Shown here: one piece after another, positions 28,043-37,609 of the stretch
Position numbering within the stretch: the stretch's first letter is position 1
How the letters are laid out: the number at the start of each line of letters is the position of its first letter
Assembly (NCBI GenBank): GCA_021817005.1
Contig: JAKAWJ010000001.1
Span: 62,001 to 126,000 of the forward strand
Reading direction: 5' to 3'
DNA length: 64,000 nt
Source: an archaeon
GTDB lineage: Archaea; Thermoproteota; Thermoprotei_A; Marsarchaeales; Marsarchaeaceae
Translations under genes and position numbers: made by a program
Notes under the pieces: model-generated
Database searches by the model: none
What the model saw: only the letters and a program-made list of their open reading frames with translations
What the model was told of the DNA's origin: nothing

Positions 28043-29073
28043 CGCGCGCCACCCAAAGCGATACGAGGGTCAAGAATAGAATACAGAACATCCGCTACAA
28101 AGTTGGCAACTACTACCCCAAGGGTGAAAACCATCACGATGGGAACAAGCGCGGGGTAATTGTCTGATGCAACAGCGGAATAGGCGAATTGCCCAATTCC
28201 CGGCCAGGCGAATATCTGCTCCACCACAACAGTGCCTGAAATCAGCCACCCAAACATTACGGCGCCCACAGTATCTACGTCAATCAGCGCATTTCGCAGA
28301 ACATGTCGCCTGCGCACGGTATTTTCTGGGACTCCCTTGGCCAGCGCGCCTTTGACATGAGTTGCCCAGCGCGCATCCAGCATAGAGCTTCGTGCTATCC
28401 GCGTTATCAGGCCGAAATTGAGAAAGGCCAGTGTGAACGCGGGCAGCGCCAAGTGATACAGTCCGGACGAGAGGTCTTGGAGTCTGCCACCGAGCAATGA
28501 GTCCAGCACAAAAATACCCGTTATCCTGGGAGGCGGAACAAGGGTGGGCGAGTACATTCCTCCCGAAGGAAATACATGCAGATAGGTGGAAAACAAGAGC
28601 ACTGCGAGTATGGCACCCAAGAATGTTGGGGTGGCCCAGGACGTAAGATAGAACACTCGTATCACAGTGTCGATTCTTTTTCCGAAATTCATGGCTCCAA
28701 GGTAGCCAAGTCCGACACCGAATACGAGGATCATTGCCAGCGCAGCAAACACTAGCTCGAGCGTGTTGGGCAGGTAGTACCCGATTTCGGCGGCAATGCT
28801 TCTACCCGTCACCGGGTCAATGCCGAAGTGACCCGAGAGATAACTCGTAATGAAATAGATGAACTGCTCTTCCAGCGGCTGGTTCAGATGATACCTTATT
28901 TCTACAGCTTGAACCGTAGAAGGCTTTGCCCTGGGTCCCGCCCAGAGGCGCGCGGGGTCATGGCTCAGAACATGGGAAATCAGGAATATTATGACCATGA
29001 CTCCTACCAGTACGAGAAGCGTAGCAAGAACTCTTTTCAAAAGAAAAATGGAAAAGGCCCGGACTGAGAACAA
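28039..29073 (-). CDS. Peptide ABC importer permease (DppB/OppB-like)
   Basis: A 344-residue membrane protein with about six helices. It starts with the usual first helix (FLLKRVLATLLVLVGVMVII) and a DppB-type periplasmic loop (HDPARLWAGPRAKPST, then RYHLNQPLEEQFIYFI). The ATPase-docking loop is THVKGALAKGVPENTVRRRH, followed by LRNALIDVDTVGAVMFGWLI. It is the upstream partner of the DppC-like gene, overlapping it by four bases, and lies 15 bases after the substrate-binding-protein gene in one minus-strand operon. Confidence 0.92.
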   Translation of the reverse strand: MFSVRAFSIFLLKRVLATLLVLVGVMVIIFLISHVLSHDPARLWAGPRAKPSTVQAVEIRYHLNQPLEEQFIYFITSYLSGHFGIDPVTGRSIAAEIGYYLPNTLELVFAALAMILVFGVGLGYLGAMNFGKRIDTVIRVFYLTSWATPTFLGAILAVLLFSTYLHVFPSGGMYSPTLVPPPRITGIFVLDSLLGGRLQDLSSGLYHLALPAFTLAFLNFGLITRIARSSMLDARWATHVKGALAKGVPENTVRRRHVLRNALIDVDTVGAVMFGWLISGTVVVEQIFAWPGIGQFAYSAVASDNYPALVPIVMVFTLGVVVANFVADVLYSILDPRIALGGAR

Positions 29074-29088
29074 GACCTGGGCCCTGTA

Positions 29089-31008
29089 CTAAGTATAGTG
29101 GACAGTGTTGTAGAAGAGGAAGTATCCCGCCCCTGAACCCGCGGCGTTTGGAATCATGCCTGTCACGTCGCTGTCATGCGCAGAGATAAAGAGAGGCACA
29201 TAGGCCCAGATGTCGGTGTAGCTATAATACATCGCCCGGGTGATGTTCGCAAAAGCAGATGCTACTGTAGCGTTGTCTAGGGACGAGCCCGCAAGAACTG
29301 TCCAGTTTATCACGGTAGAATTGTAGTAGCCCGAGAAACCGATGTAACCGTTTTCGGTGAGCGCGGTAACATAGTCAATGCTTGCAGTATAGTCTTCGCT
29401 GTAATATGTCAAACCGAACGAGTAAGTGTCGTTTGGACTAACCGAACTGTATATTATATAGTCGTATTGCTGCACAGTGAGACCGCTCGGGACCACGTTG
29501 AACCCTATCTGATTCAGCTCAGTCGCAACGTCCTGTGCCACTTCTGTCTCGGTCGACGAATCTGTGGTATAGAGGAAGCTCACTGAAGGGAATTTCTGGC
29601 CCCCGGGATTGAGAACCGTGCCGTTCGGGTATGTTGCCCTGTATCCTGCCTGAGCGAGAAGCTGGGCCGCACGCACCGGGTTGTAGGAATATGGAGAAAG
29701 CCCTGCCGTGCTCTGGTTATAGTAGGGGAAACCGGGCGGAATGGGACCAACCCAGGTTACTGCGAGGTTCTGGAATACGCTGGATATTATGCCCTGATAG
29801 TCAATACCATAGGCCACCGCTTCCCTTACGAGCGTGTTATTGAATGCGGGGAAGGACTGCGGGTCCATGAAAATGTAATAGGCGCCCTCCGAAGAACCAA
29901 ACTGCACCGGAAGTATGGAGGCATTGACTCCGGCAATTCCTTTCGCCGTGCTGTAATCGTTTGATGGCAGCTCCACAATCTGGGCTGCACCTGACTTGAG
30001 ATCTGCAAGCCTTGCGGTTGCGGACTTGTAATAAATTGTGATTGTCTGAATTATGGCAGGCTGGATAGCATAGTTCAGTTCTGAAGCCGGAAGAGAGTTC
30101 GCCCAGTAGTTCGGATTCTTGACGAGCGTGACGCTTTGACCATTTATCCAGTTTTCGAGCGTATAGAAGCTCGTTCCGACCGCGTGGGTTTCCATCCAGG
30201 AATTGGTGTTGTTGGTAGCGACACCGCCGTGCTCCATGACCACGATCGGGTCGACGGCCATCGCCATGGGGGTTGTCAGAGTCGCAAGGAACGAATTGAA
30301 AGGCGTTGCACCGTTATATCCGTAACCAAGGTGAAACGCAATCTTGTATTCGCCCAAGACCTGCACAGATTGAGCGGGATACTCCATCACAGAGAGGTTT
30401 GAGGTGGAAGGAGTGGAGTAATTTATCGAGGCAAGGGTGGTATTGGTCACCGTGAAGTTCACTCCGTTTGTCGCGGCGAGGTTCTGGCCGAGAATGAATT
30501 CGGGAGCTTGGTTCATGAGAATAGTGCGGTAAATCGAGAACCACATCACATACGCATTGAAGGGATCACCGTTGCTGAAAGTAACTCCCTGCCTTAATGT
30601 GAAGGTGTAGGTCATGCCGTCAGAAGAAACGCTCCAATTCTTGGCAAGAACTCCGACATAACTTGTCACGCTTTCGCCGTTCGGGGCTACTAAACCTTGG
30701 TAAATCTGGTCCACGATCTCCCACCCGGGGGTCTCGTAAGTAACCGCCGGGTCCAGGGAGTCAGGCTGCTGCCCTTCGTCAACTACCAGCGAATTGGGAA
30801 CGGAGCTCGTGGAACTGGAAGTGGCTGCAGAAGCCGAGCTAGTACCCACTGACTGAGAGCTAGAGGGCTGGCTGGACTGGCTGGTGGGCGAGGTTGCGCC
30901 CGGGCTGCTGGGAGGTCGGGTCACGAAATATATTCCCGTTCCTGCAACGATAATCACTATTGCAACTGCCACAAAAACAAGTCTGCTCACGCCTTTGTCT
31001 GTGTGCAC
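29089..31008 (-). CDS. Peptide-binding protein of the ABC importer (SBP family 5)
   Basis: A 639-residue extracytoplasmic binding protein. It is held by an N-terminal membrane helix (FVAVAIVIIVAGTGIYFV, about residues 11-28) and a Ser/Thr-rich linker (about 32-68), which is probably glycosylated as in other archaea. The SBP-5 fold follows, with GQQPDSLDPAVTYETPGWEI near its start and GMTYTFTLRQGVTFSNGDPF, the family hallmark. There is no lipobox Cys, so anchoring is by the uncleaved helix. GTG 31008 follows a TATA box at 31034-31047. It captures peptides for the two permeases downstream. Confidence 0.92.
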   Translation of the reverse strand: MHTDKGVSRLVFVAVAIVIIVAGTGIYFVTRPPSSPGATSPTSQSSQPSSSQSVGTSSASAATSSSTSSVPNSLVVDEGQQPDSLDPAVTYETPGWEIVDQIYQGLVAPNGESVTSYVGVLAKNWSVSSDGMTYTFTLRQGVTFSNGDPFNAYVMWFSIYRTILMNQAPEFILGQNLAATNGVNFTVTNTTLASINYSTPSTSNLSVMEYPAQSVQVLGEYKIAFHLGYGYNGATPFNSFLATLTTPMAMAVDPIVVMEHGGVATNNTNSWMETHAVGTSFYTLENWINGQSVTLVKNPNYWANSLPASELNYAIQPAIIQTITIYYKSATARLADLKSGAAQIVELPSNDYSTAKGIAGVNASILPVQFGSSEGAYYIFMDPQSFPAFNNTLVREAVAYGIDYQGIISSVFQNLAVTWVGPIPPGFPYYNQSTAGLSPYSYNPVRAAQLLAQAGYRATYPNGTVLNPGGQKFPSVSFLYTTDSSTETEVAQDVATELNQIGFNVVPSGLTVQQYDYIIYSSVSPNDTYSFGLTYYSEDYTASIDYVTALTENGYIGFSGYYNSTVINWTVLAGSSLDNATVASAFANITRAMYYSYTDIWAYVPLFISAHDSDVTGMIPNAAGSGAGYFLFYNTVHYT

Positions 31009-31033
31009 TTATGTCCTTTCGCTGACTTTTGGC

Positions 31034-31047
31034 AAATTATTTAAAGC
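31034..31047 (-). promoter_or_regulatory. TATA box of the peptide-importer SBP/permease operon
   Basis: The minus strand reads GCTTTAAATAATTT about 26-39 bases before GTG 31008. It probably drives the three-gene minus-strand operon. Confidence 0.55.
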
Positions 31048-31136
31048 TATATCTTAAGGTTAAGAAATGAATTTCTTCTTCACAGAGTCGAGAGCAAGCA
31101 CGCCCGATTACTTTGTGGCCAGCTTAACACCGAAGC

Positions 31137-31322
31137 CTAACTTTTGCTGGAACTTCGATTTCTGGGCTTCTTCTGGCGCCGCGCGACGACGCGCAGGTGA
31201 CACAGAACGAAATAACCTTCCTTTATATCGAATATTTCCCTTACCTCGTCAGGTATGGTAATCCTTCCGCCCTGAATAACTTCTGCGATGAACGGGATTT
31301 CTTCGTTTGGCGCCTCCGACAC
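31137..31322 (-). CDS. AbrB/SpoVT-like DNA-binding protein
   Basis: A 61-residue protein. IAEVIQGGRITIPDEVREIF and DIKEGYFVLC are the characteristic swapped-hairpin AbrB sequence (beta-GRITIP-helix-G-beta), with a short basic C-terminus (RRQKKPRNR). Such proteins are DNA-binding dimers acting as transition regulators or antitoxins. No toxin frame is adjacent, so a regulator is more likely. GTG 31322 is favoured; TTG 31331 is possible. It sits between the importer operon and the saccharopine-dehydrogenase-like gene, so it could regulate either. Confidence 0.72.
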   Translation of the reverse strand: MSEAPNEEIPFIAEVIQGGRITIPDEVREIFDIKEGYFVLCHLRVVARRQKKPRNRSSSKS

Positions 31323-31403
31323 TTTTTGCACCGATTGCTCTGACGTAAGAGTCGAAGTATATTAGCATATTCCGAAAGCGCTGCATTCTACAATCTCTTT
31401 CCT

Positions 31404-32666
31404 TTATTCCCGCACCAAAATCGCGCGTGGTTTTGAACCTCTTGCAGAAACACGAAAACCGGACCTGAGCGTACTCTCGCGAGCAATAACCGGAGGAGAA
31501 AGCTTTGCAAGAGACTCGAGCCACATATTACGTGATTGAATGGAGAGTTCTTCTGGTAGCACAATACCTTTTTCAGGGATTTTGCGTTTTGCTACCAATA
31601 CTGCAAAAGTCGCGGCGGTCATGGCCACGACATACGAATCGTCACTTGCCATCGGGCAAGACACGACGACTTTCCGGATTTTTGGATCGGTGACCCACAG
31701 GCGAAGGCTCTTGGCGCGGCCATTTTTTACACCCCTTACGTCAACCACCATACAGCCATGTGAATCTGTAACCATACCTCTTCGAATCATTGAAAGCAGC
31801 TCTTTCCACGTAGGCGGCTTGGGGAGCATTGAGGCCGTGAGCTTTAGAGCTTTGACTTTGGTACCATGAATATCTATGGCCCGGTCAGACAGCAGTCCGA
31901 GGTCGTAGAGGGCCTTCATTTGCTCTATCCCGCCCATCTTCAGGTCAAAATGGCGAAGCCCGGATTTGCGTAGCGTCCGCTGGAACATATAGGCCTCTTC
32001 GTGCTCATGTAGCCACACCCTTCTCGTGCCTATTCCCGGGACTGGAAATCTGAATTCCTCCTCTCCGGAGAATGGGGGTTCCTTCCTAACGATACCGCTA
32101 ACTAGCACAGTGGGAGGGAGCGCGCAATCTTCCGCGAGAGTCTGAGGTGACCAGGTGAGAATTGGTGTTTTTGCCACTAGCTCTCCAAATACCCTGATCG
32201 TTACTGAGCTCACTCTGTCCAGCCGGTCGGTTGCTCTGGCGACGAGCAGGTTAGACAGACCTGGCGTCTTCCCGGCTCCAGTTACCCCTATCAGGCCCCG
32301 GGAGGAGTATTCCCCACTGAGTTTCATTTCTTTCTCCAAATTGTCATATGGTGGCCCAAACGCCATGTCTACATAGTTCGCGCCAATTTTCAGGGCGGCA
32401 GACATCACCTGAAGATTAAACCGTGGTATCACGGCATTTACTACCACATCGCTTCCCCTGCAGGCTCTCTCGATGCTATTGGGGTCCGAGGCGTCAGCCC
32501 TGACTGCTCTCACTTTGTCGCTCTCCAGATTGGCTGCGTGCTCCTTGAGCGCGTTCGGGTCTATGTCAGAAAGAATTACCTCGTCGCAATCTTTCCTGTG
32601 TGCAAAGAAGTATGAGATGACCCTACCCTGGGCCCCGCAACCCACAACTGCCGCCTTAAAGCCCAC
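31404..32666 (-). CDS. Saccharopine dehydrogenase-family oxidoreductase
   Basis: A 420-residue NAD(P)-dependent enzyme. The N-terminal Rossmann fold starts at once (AAVVGCGAQGRVISYFF, nucleotide loop GxGxxG) and continues with VRAVRADASDPNSIERACRG and DVVVNAVIPRFNLQVMSAAL, the family pattern. GVTGAGKTPGLSNLLVARA follows the first domain. The family interconverts saccharopine with lysine or glutamate, or handles carboxynorspermidine and related imino acids; which is not decidable. ATG 32666 is the start. A second related gene lies 114 bases upstream on the same strand. Confidence 0.82.
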   Translation of the reverse strand: MGFKAAVVGCGAQGRVISYFFAHRKDCDEVILSDIDPNALKEHAANLESDKVRAVRADASDPNSIERACRGSDVVVNAVIPRFNLQVMSAALKIGANYVDMAFGPPYDNLEKEMKLSGEYSSRGLIGVTGAGKTPGLSNLLVARATDRLDRVSSVTIRVFGELVAKTPILTWSPQTLAEDCALPPTVLVSGIVRKEPPFSGEEEFRFPVPGIGTRRVWLHEHEEAYMFQRTLRKSGLRHFDLKMGGIEQMKALYDLGLLSDRAIDIHGTKVKALKLTASMLPKPPTWKELLSMIRRGMVTDSHGCMVVDVRGVKNGRAKSLRLWVTDPKIRKVVVSCPMASDDSYVVAMTAATFAVLVAKRKIPEKGIVLPEELSIQSRNMWLESLAKLSPPVIARESTLRSGFRVSARGSKPRAILVRE

Positions 32667-32780
32667 TGTCCCACTCTCTAACCGGCGGGAGAGTCAGGCG
32701 TTTACCCACTATAAAGACTTAGTGCATTTAGCCAATGATAGAAAACGACCCTGATTACCTGAGACCGGGTTCCTTCTGGT

Positions 32781-33854
32781 CTAAGTGAAGATTCTGAAAC
32801 CCCGCTTTTCGAGCTCCGAAAAGAAGCGAACAGGATCGATCACTTTTTCTGGCGGTAGCACGCCATCTCCCTTCGGCTTCAGCTGGACTGCGATGCTCGA
32901 AGGAACCCCCGCTCCGAATTCGGTGGCGTCCACTCCCCACGCTGGCACCGGAGGAGTCACTATTTCCAGCTCGGCGGATTTTTTCTCATCTCTACCAAAC
33001 TCGAAAACCACCTTAACGGACTCCCACTCATTGGGTTCGGATTTTTCATACCCGATTAGCCCTTTGCTTCTCAGAAGCTCTGCGAGATACTTTCTTGGAG
33101 ATACTCCAAAAATTTCCTTTTCATCTCCGAAACCAAGCTTCGCGAGCAGCATCGCATCCTCGAAGCCGGTACCTCCTTCCATCCAGTCTACTCTTTGCAC
33201 GCCCTCGAACGATGTCGGGAAAGTTGCGAGCTCGCTGTGGATGGTGATATATGTTCGCACGCTTCCCACAGGTTCACGGAAGTTCACTTCTTCGCTGAGC
33301 GAAAGTGGGCTTACGCTCGTGTATGCGCCGTTCTCCCAGATGGGGGCTGGCATGGTCATTTCGTCCATCTGGGTGTCAAGGCTCCAGTTAATCCTGCTTT
33401 CCGGGCTCAGATTTTTCCATCCGTTCCTTATCCGGATGGATTCGGGTAGACCCCGACTCCGGAAAAGCTGCGCAGCAGCAATGTTCGACATCCCAGGCTC
33501 TGCGCCCATTCCAATGATGGCCAGCAGGCGCTCCCTCTCGAACTTCTGGTTGAGGCTCAGCTGGTTATTGGTCATCCAGAAAAGCCCGCCGAGGTCGGTG
33601 TAATCGGTGCCCGCGATCAGGCAGGCTTCCATTGCTTTGATGTTCAGGTAATACTGTGCGCAGTTGATTACCCAGTCGCAACCTCTTATTGCCGACGCTA
33701 CTTGAGGAGGGTCGTTCAGGTCGCACTTTAAATAATCCACGTCCAAACTTGGGCGCTTTAGATCGAGCGCGATTACGTCCATGTGAGAACTTAGCAGGTC
33801 GAGCAGAGTTGCCCGAGCTACCAGTCCGGCCGCTCCGATTACGGCGACTCTCAC
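32781..33854 (-). CDS. Second saccharopine dehydrogenase-family oxidoreductase
   Basis: A 357-residue protein read from GTG 33854 (VRVAVIGAAGLVARATLLDL), where the Rossmann fold begins. The open frame continues upstream to 33992, but those 46 residues have no domain character. It shares with the downstream gene the sequence of elements YLKCDLNDPPQVASAIRGCD, then GTDYTDLGGLFW, then IGMGAEPGMSNIAAAQLFRS. The pair may be a heteromer or act on successive or alternative substrates. It is divergent from the aminotransferase at 34069. Confidence 0.8.
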   Translation of the reverse strand: MRVAVIGAAGLVARATLLDLLSSHMDVIALDLKRPSLDVDYLKCDLNDPPQVASAIRGCDWVINCAQYYLNIKAMEACLIAGTDYTDLGGLFWMTNNQLSLNQKFERERLLAIIGMGAEPGMSNIAAAQLFRSRGLPESIRIRNGWKNLSPESRINWSLDTQMDEMTMPAPIWENGAYTSVSPLSLSEEVNFREPVGSVRTYITIHSELATFPTSFEGVQRVDWMEGGTGFEDAMLLAKLGFGDEKEIFGVSPRKYLAELLRSKGLIGYEKSEPNEWESVKVVFEFGRDEKKSAELEIVTPPVPAWGVDATEFGAGVPSSIAVQLKPKGDGVLPPEKVIDPVRFFSELEKRGFRIFT

Positions 33855-34039
33855 GCTGCGGATATGGCGCAAGTGCTGAAAAGCTCTTCGGGGGCCCAGA
33901 GGAAAGTGCCGGTGGGTTCGCACAGAGAAACCCAGCTTGTTCTGCGAGTTCGCCACCAGAACAGTGGCTAAAGAGGAGTGCTCGCTCCCCATGCATTTTG
34001 CCCTGTAGTCGCGATAAAGAAATGGGCATAGGAAAAGGG

Positions 34040-34048
34040 AATATATTT
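34040..34048 (+). promoter_or_regulatory. TATA box of the second aminotransferase gene
   Basis: AATATATTT lies 21-29 bases before ATG 34069, implying a leaderless transcript. Confidence 0.55.
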
Positions 34049-34068
34049 CGGCGGGTACAGAGCCGCCA

Positions 34069-35439
34069 ATGGCGCGATATGCCGCTTACCCCGAGACTCT
34101 GGAGTTTGAGAGCAGAACCCAGAAATCGCGGGATCTATTCAAGAAAAGCAGTATTCTTGTACCATCAGGTGTGCACAGCAATTACCGACTGATTGACCCC
34201 TATCCCATTTTTTGTGTCAGGGCTCAAGGAGACAGAATCTGGGATGTCGATTCGAATGAATATATCGATTTCAATATGGCCTTCGGAACTATGCTCGCGG
34301 GTCATGCCAACCCCGAAGTGATAAGCGCCGCGACAGAAGCAATTCAGCATGGCACAATCTTCGGCTTTGAACCCGCGAGCGCCCCAGAGCTGTCTTCGAT
34401 AATTTCGAGCAGATTCCATCTGGACATGGTGCGCATTTCGACCACTGGACTAGAGGGGACTCTGAATGCCATTCGCGTAGCCCGAGCGTATACTGGAAGA
34501 AGCAAAATTCTCAAGTTTGAAGGGTGCTATCACGGCTCCCACGACGGTTTGCTCGTAAGCGTCAAGCCCTCCGAGGCCGCGGCAGGAGATGCCCGCCAGC
34601 CAAATGCCGTACCTGCCTCGAAGGGAGTGACTTCTGGGGCACTAGAGGATACACTAGTCGCGCAGTTCAACGATTTGGAATCGGTCGAACTTGTGATGCA
34701 AAAAAATGAAGGCGGAGTTGCAGCCGTCATACTCGAGCCGATCGCGATGAACATGGGCTTTGTTCAACCGGTGAAAGGGTTCTTGGCCGGCCTGAGGAAA
34801 CTCTGTGACAAGCATGGCAGCCTCCTGATATTTGATGAGGTCAAGACTTGTGGAAAGTTCTATCACGGAGCGTCTGGGCAATTCGCCGTGAGACCGGACC
34901 TTGCTGTTCTCGGGAAGGCAATTGCCGGGGGATTCCCTCTTTCAGTGCTCGGTGGAAGAAAAGAAGTGATGGAGTCGATTGTCCCCGGGAAGGTTTCAAA
35001 TGCGGGCACCTTCAACTCGAACCCCCTGTCTGTAGCAGCGGCGATAGCCACGCTCACCCGCGTCTTAAAGCAAGATGAGTTCCTGCGGCTGAGCAGGTTG
35101 AGTGGCGACATGGGGAGGGCCTATCGCGATACTCTGGTAGACGCGGGGATTGCCGGAAATGTCAGCTGGCTCGGCCCGAGTGGAGCGCTATTCTTTGGAA
35201 GAGGAGCCGTCAGGAACTGGAGAGACTTTCTGCGCTGCGATGTCGGGCTCTGGTGGAGATACTACCTTTCAATGCTGAATCGCGGGATAATTCCCTGTGC
35301 TACAGGCCCGGATGAACAGTGGTCGCTCTCCGTGATGCACACAGAGGAATCGGTTCAAAAGCATATTGAGGCTTGGAAGGGAGTACTGAGCAGGCTCAGA
35401 GGCGATGCACCAAAGATGGACCTGGTTGAGGCAGTTTAA
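34069..35439 (+). CDS. Class III PLP-dependent aminotransferase (glutamate-1-semialdehyde aminomutase-like), paralogue of 23373-24740
   Basis: A 456-residue enzyme with GDRIWDVDSNEYIDFNMAFG, ISTTGLEGTLNAIRVARAY (the phosphate-binding region has TGLEGT where the paralogue has SGTEAT), LLIFDEVKTCGKF and LAVLGKAIAGGFPLSVLGG (Schiff-base Lys). The replacement of the usual SGTEA turn and of TGFR by KTCGKF suggests a substrate different from true HemL. It lies divergent from two saccharopine-dehydrogenase-like genes and upstream of an ACMSD-like hydrolase, so a role in amino-acid breakdown or rearrangement is plausible. ATG 34069 is fixed by the TATA box. Confidence 0.82.
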   Translation: MARYAAYPETLEFESRTQKSRDLFKKSSILVPSGVHSNYRLIDPYPIFCVRAQGDRIWDVDSNEYIDFNMAFGTMLAGHANPEVISAATEAIQHGTIFGFEPASAPELSSIISSRFHLDMVRISTTGLEGTLNAIRVARAYTGRSKILKFEGCYHGSHDGLLVSVKPSEAAAGDARQPNAVPASKGVTSGALEDTLVAQFNDLESVELVMQKNEGGVAAVILEPIAMNMGFVQPVKGFLAGLRKLCDKHGSLLIFDEVKTCGKFYHGASGQFAVRPDLAVLGKAIAGGFPLSVLGGRKEVMESIVPGKVSNAGTFNSNPLSVAAAIATLTRVLKQDEFLRLSRLSGDMGRAYRDTLVDAGIAGNVSWLGPSGALFFGRGAVRNWRDFLRCDVGLWWRYYLSMLNRGIIPCATGPDEQWSLSVMHTEESVQKHIEAWKGVLSRLRGDAPKMDLVEAV

Positions 35440-35615
35440 CCGTCTTTGCTGAACTCTCAACTCAACTTCGAGCGAATTTTGACCGGCCCACGCAGCCTTC
35501 GTGGCGAAGCGCTTGCGAGGTGGGATTGCTGCGCAATTTCTTTATCGAGCGTTTTCGGGAGCTGCTCGGCGCAAAGAGCCACACCTATCAAGCGCCACAC
35601 TGGCTCGATTCGGAT

Positions 35616-35626
35616 TTGCTTATAGC
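35616..35626 (+). promoter_or_regulatory. TATA box of the ACMSD-like gene
   Basis: TTGCTTATAGC lies 29-39 bases before ATG 35655 and rejects the longer upstream reading frame that starts at 35520. Confidence 0.5.
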
Positions 35627-35654
35627 GAGCCAAGTGTGCATAAGCTCCAGCCAT

Positions 35655-36644
35655 ATGATTGTTGACTTCCACAATCACTTTTATCCAAAAGTGTATCTCG
35701 AAGAACTGGCGGCCGGCGATTCTACGGGCCGGCACCACGCCACAGTCCGGAAGGACAATCTCGGAAGAACAATTGTCGAATACTCTGGCGACTACAACGT
35801 AATCGCGGGCGCCCATGTTGACCTAGAAAGCCGACTGCGAGCCATGAAGAAGGTCGGGATAGATATGCAGGTGTTAACCCTCACTACCCCTGGCGTAGAG
35901 AGCGAAAGCATTGAGAAAGCTAGGAAGCTCGCTCGGTTGACGAATGACGAATTTGGCGCGATAACTGAGAAGCACCCGGACGAGTTTACAGCTCTTGCGA
36001 CGCTACCAATGCAGAGCGCAGCAGACGCGGTTGAAGAGTTTGAAAGGGCAGTGAAAGAGTGCGGGCTAAGGGGGGCCATGATTTTCTCGAATGTTTGTGG
36101 AAGACCCTTGGATTCGGCTGAGTTTATCCCGGTATTTGAAAAGGCAGTGAAGCTAGATGTGCCCCTCTTTATTCACCCGACCACCCCGATAAACTCTACC
36201 GCCATGGAAGACTACAGGCTTGTGCCGATAATGGGTTTCGGTGTTGACACAACTCTCGCGCTGCTTCGGCTGGTCTTTGGAGGGATATTTGAAAGGCTCC
36301 CAGACCTGAAACTCGTGATTACTCACACTGGAGGCGTATTTCCCTTCCTTAGGGGGAGAATTGAAGCCGCGTATGAGGCGTATCCGGAGTGTAAGGTAAG
36401 GCTCCATGGGCCACCGTCGGACTCGCTCAGAAAGGTATGGATTGATACCGTGTGTTATGACACGGATATTCTCACTTCCGCTTACGCCTTCTCTGGAGAG
36501 AACAAGGTCATGCTTGGCACGGACTTTCCGCACCAGATAAGCGACCTAGACCGGGCGGTCAGCCGAGTGCGCGCCATGAAAGTAGGTGAAGACGAAAAGG
36601 GCAAGATTCTGGGGGAGAACGCGCTAAGGCTCCTCAAGCTCTGA
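35655..36644 (+). CDS. Amidohydrolase-2 family protein (ACMSD / 5-carboxyvanillate-decarboxylase-like)
   Basis: A 329-residue TIM-barrel metal enzyme. MIVDFHNHFYPKVYLEELAA gives the HxH metal ligands. PLFIHPTTPIN supplies the next His, VITHTGGVFPFLRGR another His, and MLGTDFPHQISD the Asp. This ligand set is typical of ACMSD-like decarboxylases or hydratases that act on carboxylated semialdehydes and aromatic acids. Such an enzyme could follow the nearby aminotransferase and dehydrogenases in a catabolic route, an inference from position only. No signal peptide. Confidence 0.85.
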   Translation: MIVDFHNHFYPKVYLEELAAGDSTGRHHATVRKDNLGRTIVEYSGDYNVIAGAHVDLESRLRAMKKVGIDMQVLTLTTPGVESESIEKARKLARLTNDEFGAITEKHPDEFTALATLPMQSAADAVEEFERAVKECGLRGAMIFSNVCGRPLDSAEFIPVFEKAVKLDVPLFIHPTTPINSTAMEDYRLVPIMGFGVDTTLALLRLVFGGIFERLPDLKLVITHTGGVFPFLRGRIEAAYEAYPECKVRLHGPPSDSLRKVWIDTVCYDTDILTSAYAFSGENKVMLGTDFPHQISDLDRAVSRVRAMKVGEDEKGKILGENALRLLKL

Positions 36645-37609
36645 ATATTGTAGCTCACCGCGGTCAGAGTATTATAGTTCAGGCGCCAGATTTTCCTTCC
36701 TGTCACGGCGAAGTACCGGAATTTCTCTTTCCATCGGAGTCGCGAGAGCAAGTGTCGAGTAGCCAAGCGCCAAGGGTATGGATTCACTTTCTGGATCGGC
36801 TTTTTACAGGCGCTAGTCGGGTCAGGCGGCGGCCATTCGGAACGAGCTTTTACTGAATTTACGAGAGCGCAAGGTGTGAATTGCGGCTCTGAGCCGGAAG
36901 CCGTGTTAAATGTCGCGCGGGCAGGCTCTCTTAAAGCAGATTCGGGGGGCACGCACAAACTATCGTGTGCGGAGACAACTCTTGCGGGCAACTCCCAAGA
37001 CTGGGTATCAGCCATGCGTCCCTGGAACAGGAGCCTCTGATCCTTCAGATAACTGCGGTAGGAGTAATAACGTGTATGACCACGAGTTCAGGCAGTCTTT
37101 TCCTTTCGAGACATGTTCTGAATACTCGCACTGCGTTTCTAACGGTAGCGTCCATTTCCATCTTTTTCTCAGTTCTCCCTTATACTTCGTGTTCCTTACC
37201 ACTTCAGGTGATTCCTGCGAAATTAGGGCAGCTTGCCCAGTTCGTTCCGGGCGCCAACTCTTCTCTGCCTAAAGAGCGCCGTAGGTCTTCCATCGAACTC
37301 CATCCAGATTACGACCAGCTGGCTTGCACTCCCCTTGTTTAGCGTGGCGATTCTTGCTATCGTGCTTTTCAAGCCAAGACGGAGAGAGGGCTGGGCTCCC
37401 ATGTCGCAGAGGGCGAAGTCGCGGTTGCACACTGGAATTAATACTGTGGCTTTAGCTCGCTTGCTCTTACGACCGCTTGGACTATTAAGTAAAACAAAAT
37501 TCCTTCTTTGGACTCAAAGTTCCCGAAGAGGTTAGACCTCCCCCGGATCAGGTTTGTTCAGGCAGGGCTTGAGCGATAATACGTTGATTCTGACAAAGGG
37601 CGCCAGCAC
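36645..37609. other. 965-base gap, possibly with a decayed membrane-protein gene
   Basis: No intact gene can be supported. Between about 36965 and 37535 two overlapping plus-strand frames encode hydrophobic stretches (TAFLTVASISIFFSVLPYTS in one, then TTSWLALPLFSVAILAIVLF followed by KPRRREGW in the other). This could be the remains of a small two-helix membrane protein split by a frameshift, but it has no recognisable family. The rest shows no structure I can interpret. Confidence 0.35.

Noticed and set aside
32785-33603. 272-residue plus-strand frame opposite the saccharopine-dehydrogenase-like gene
   Set aside because: Ser/Pro-rich antisense shadow with no domain; the minus strand has a clear Rossmann fold.
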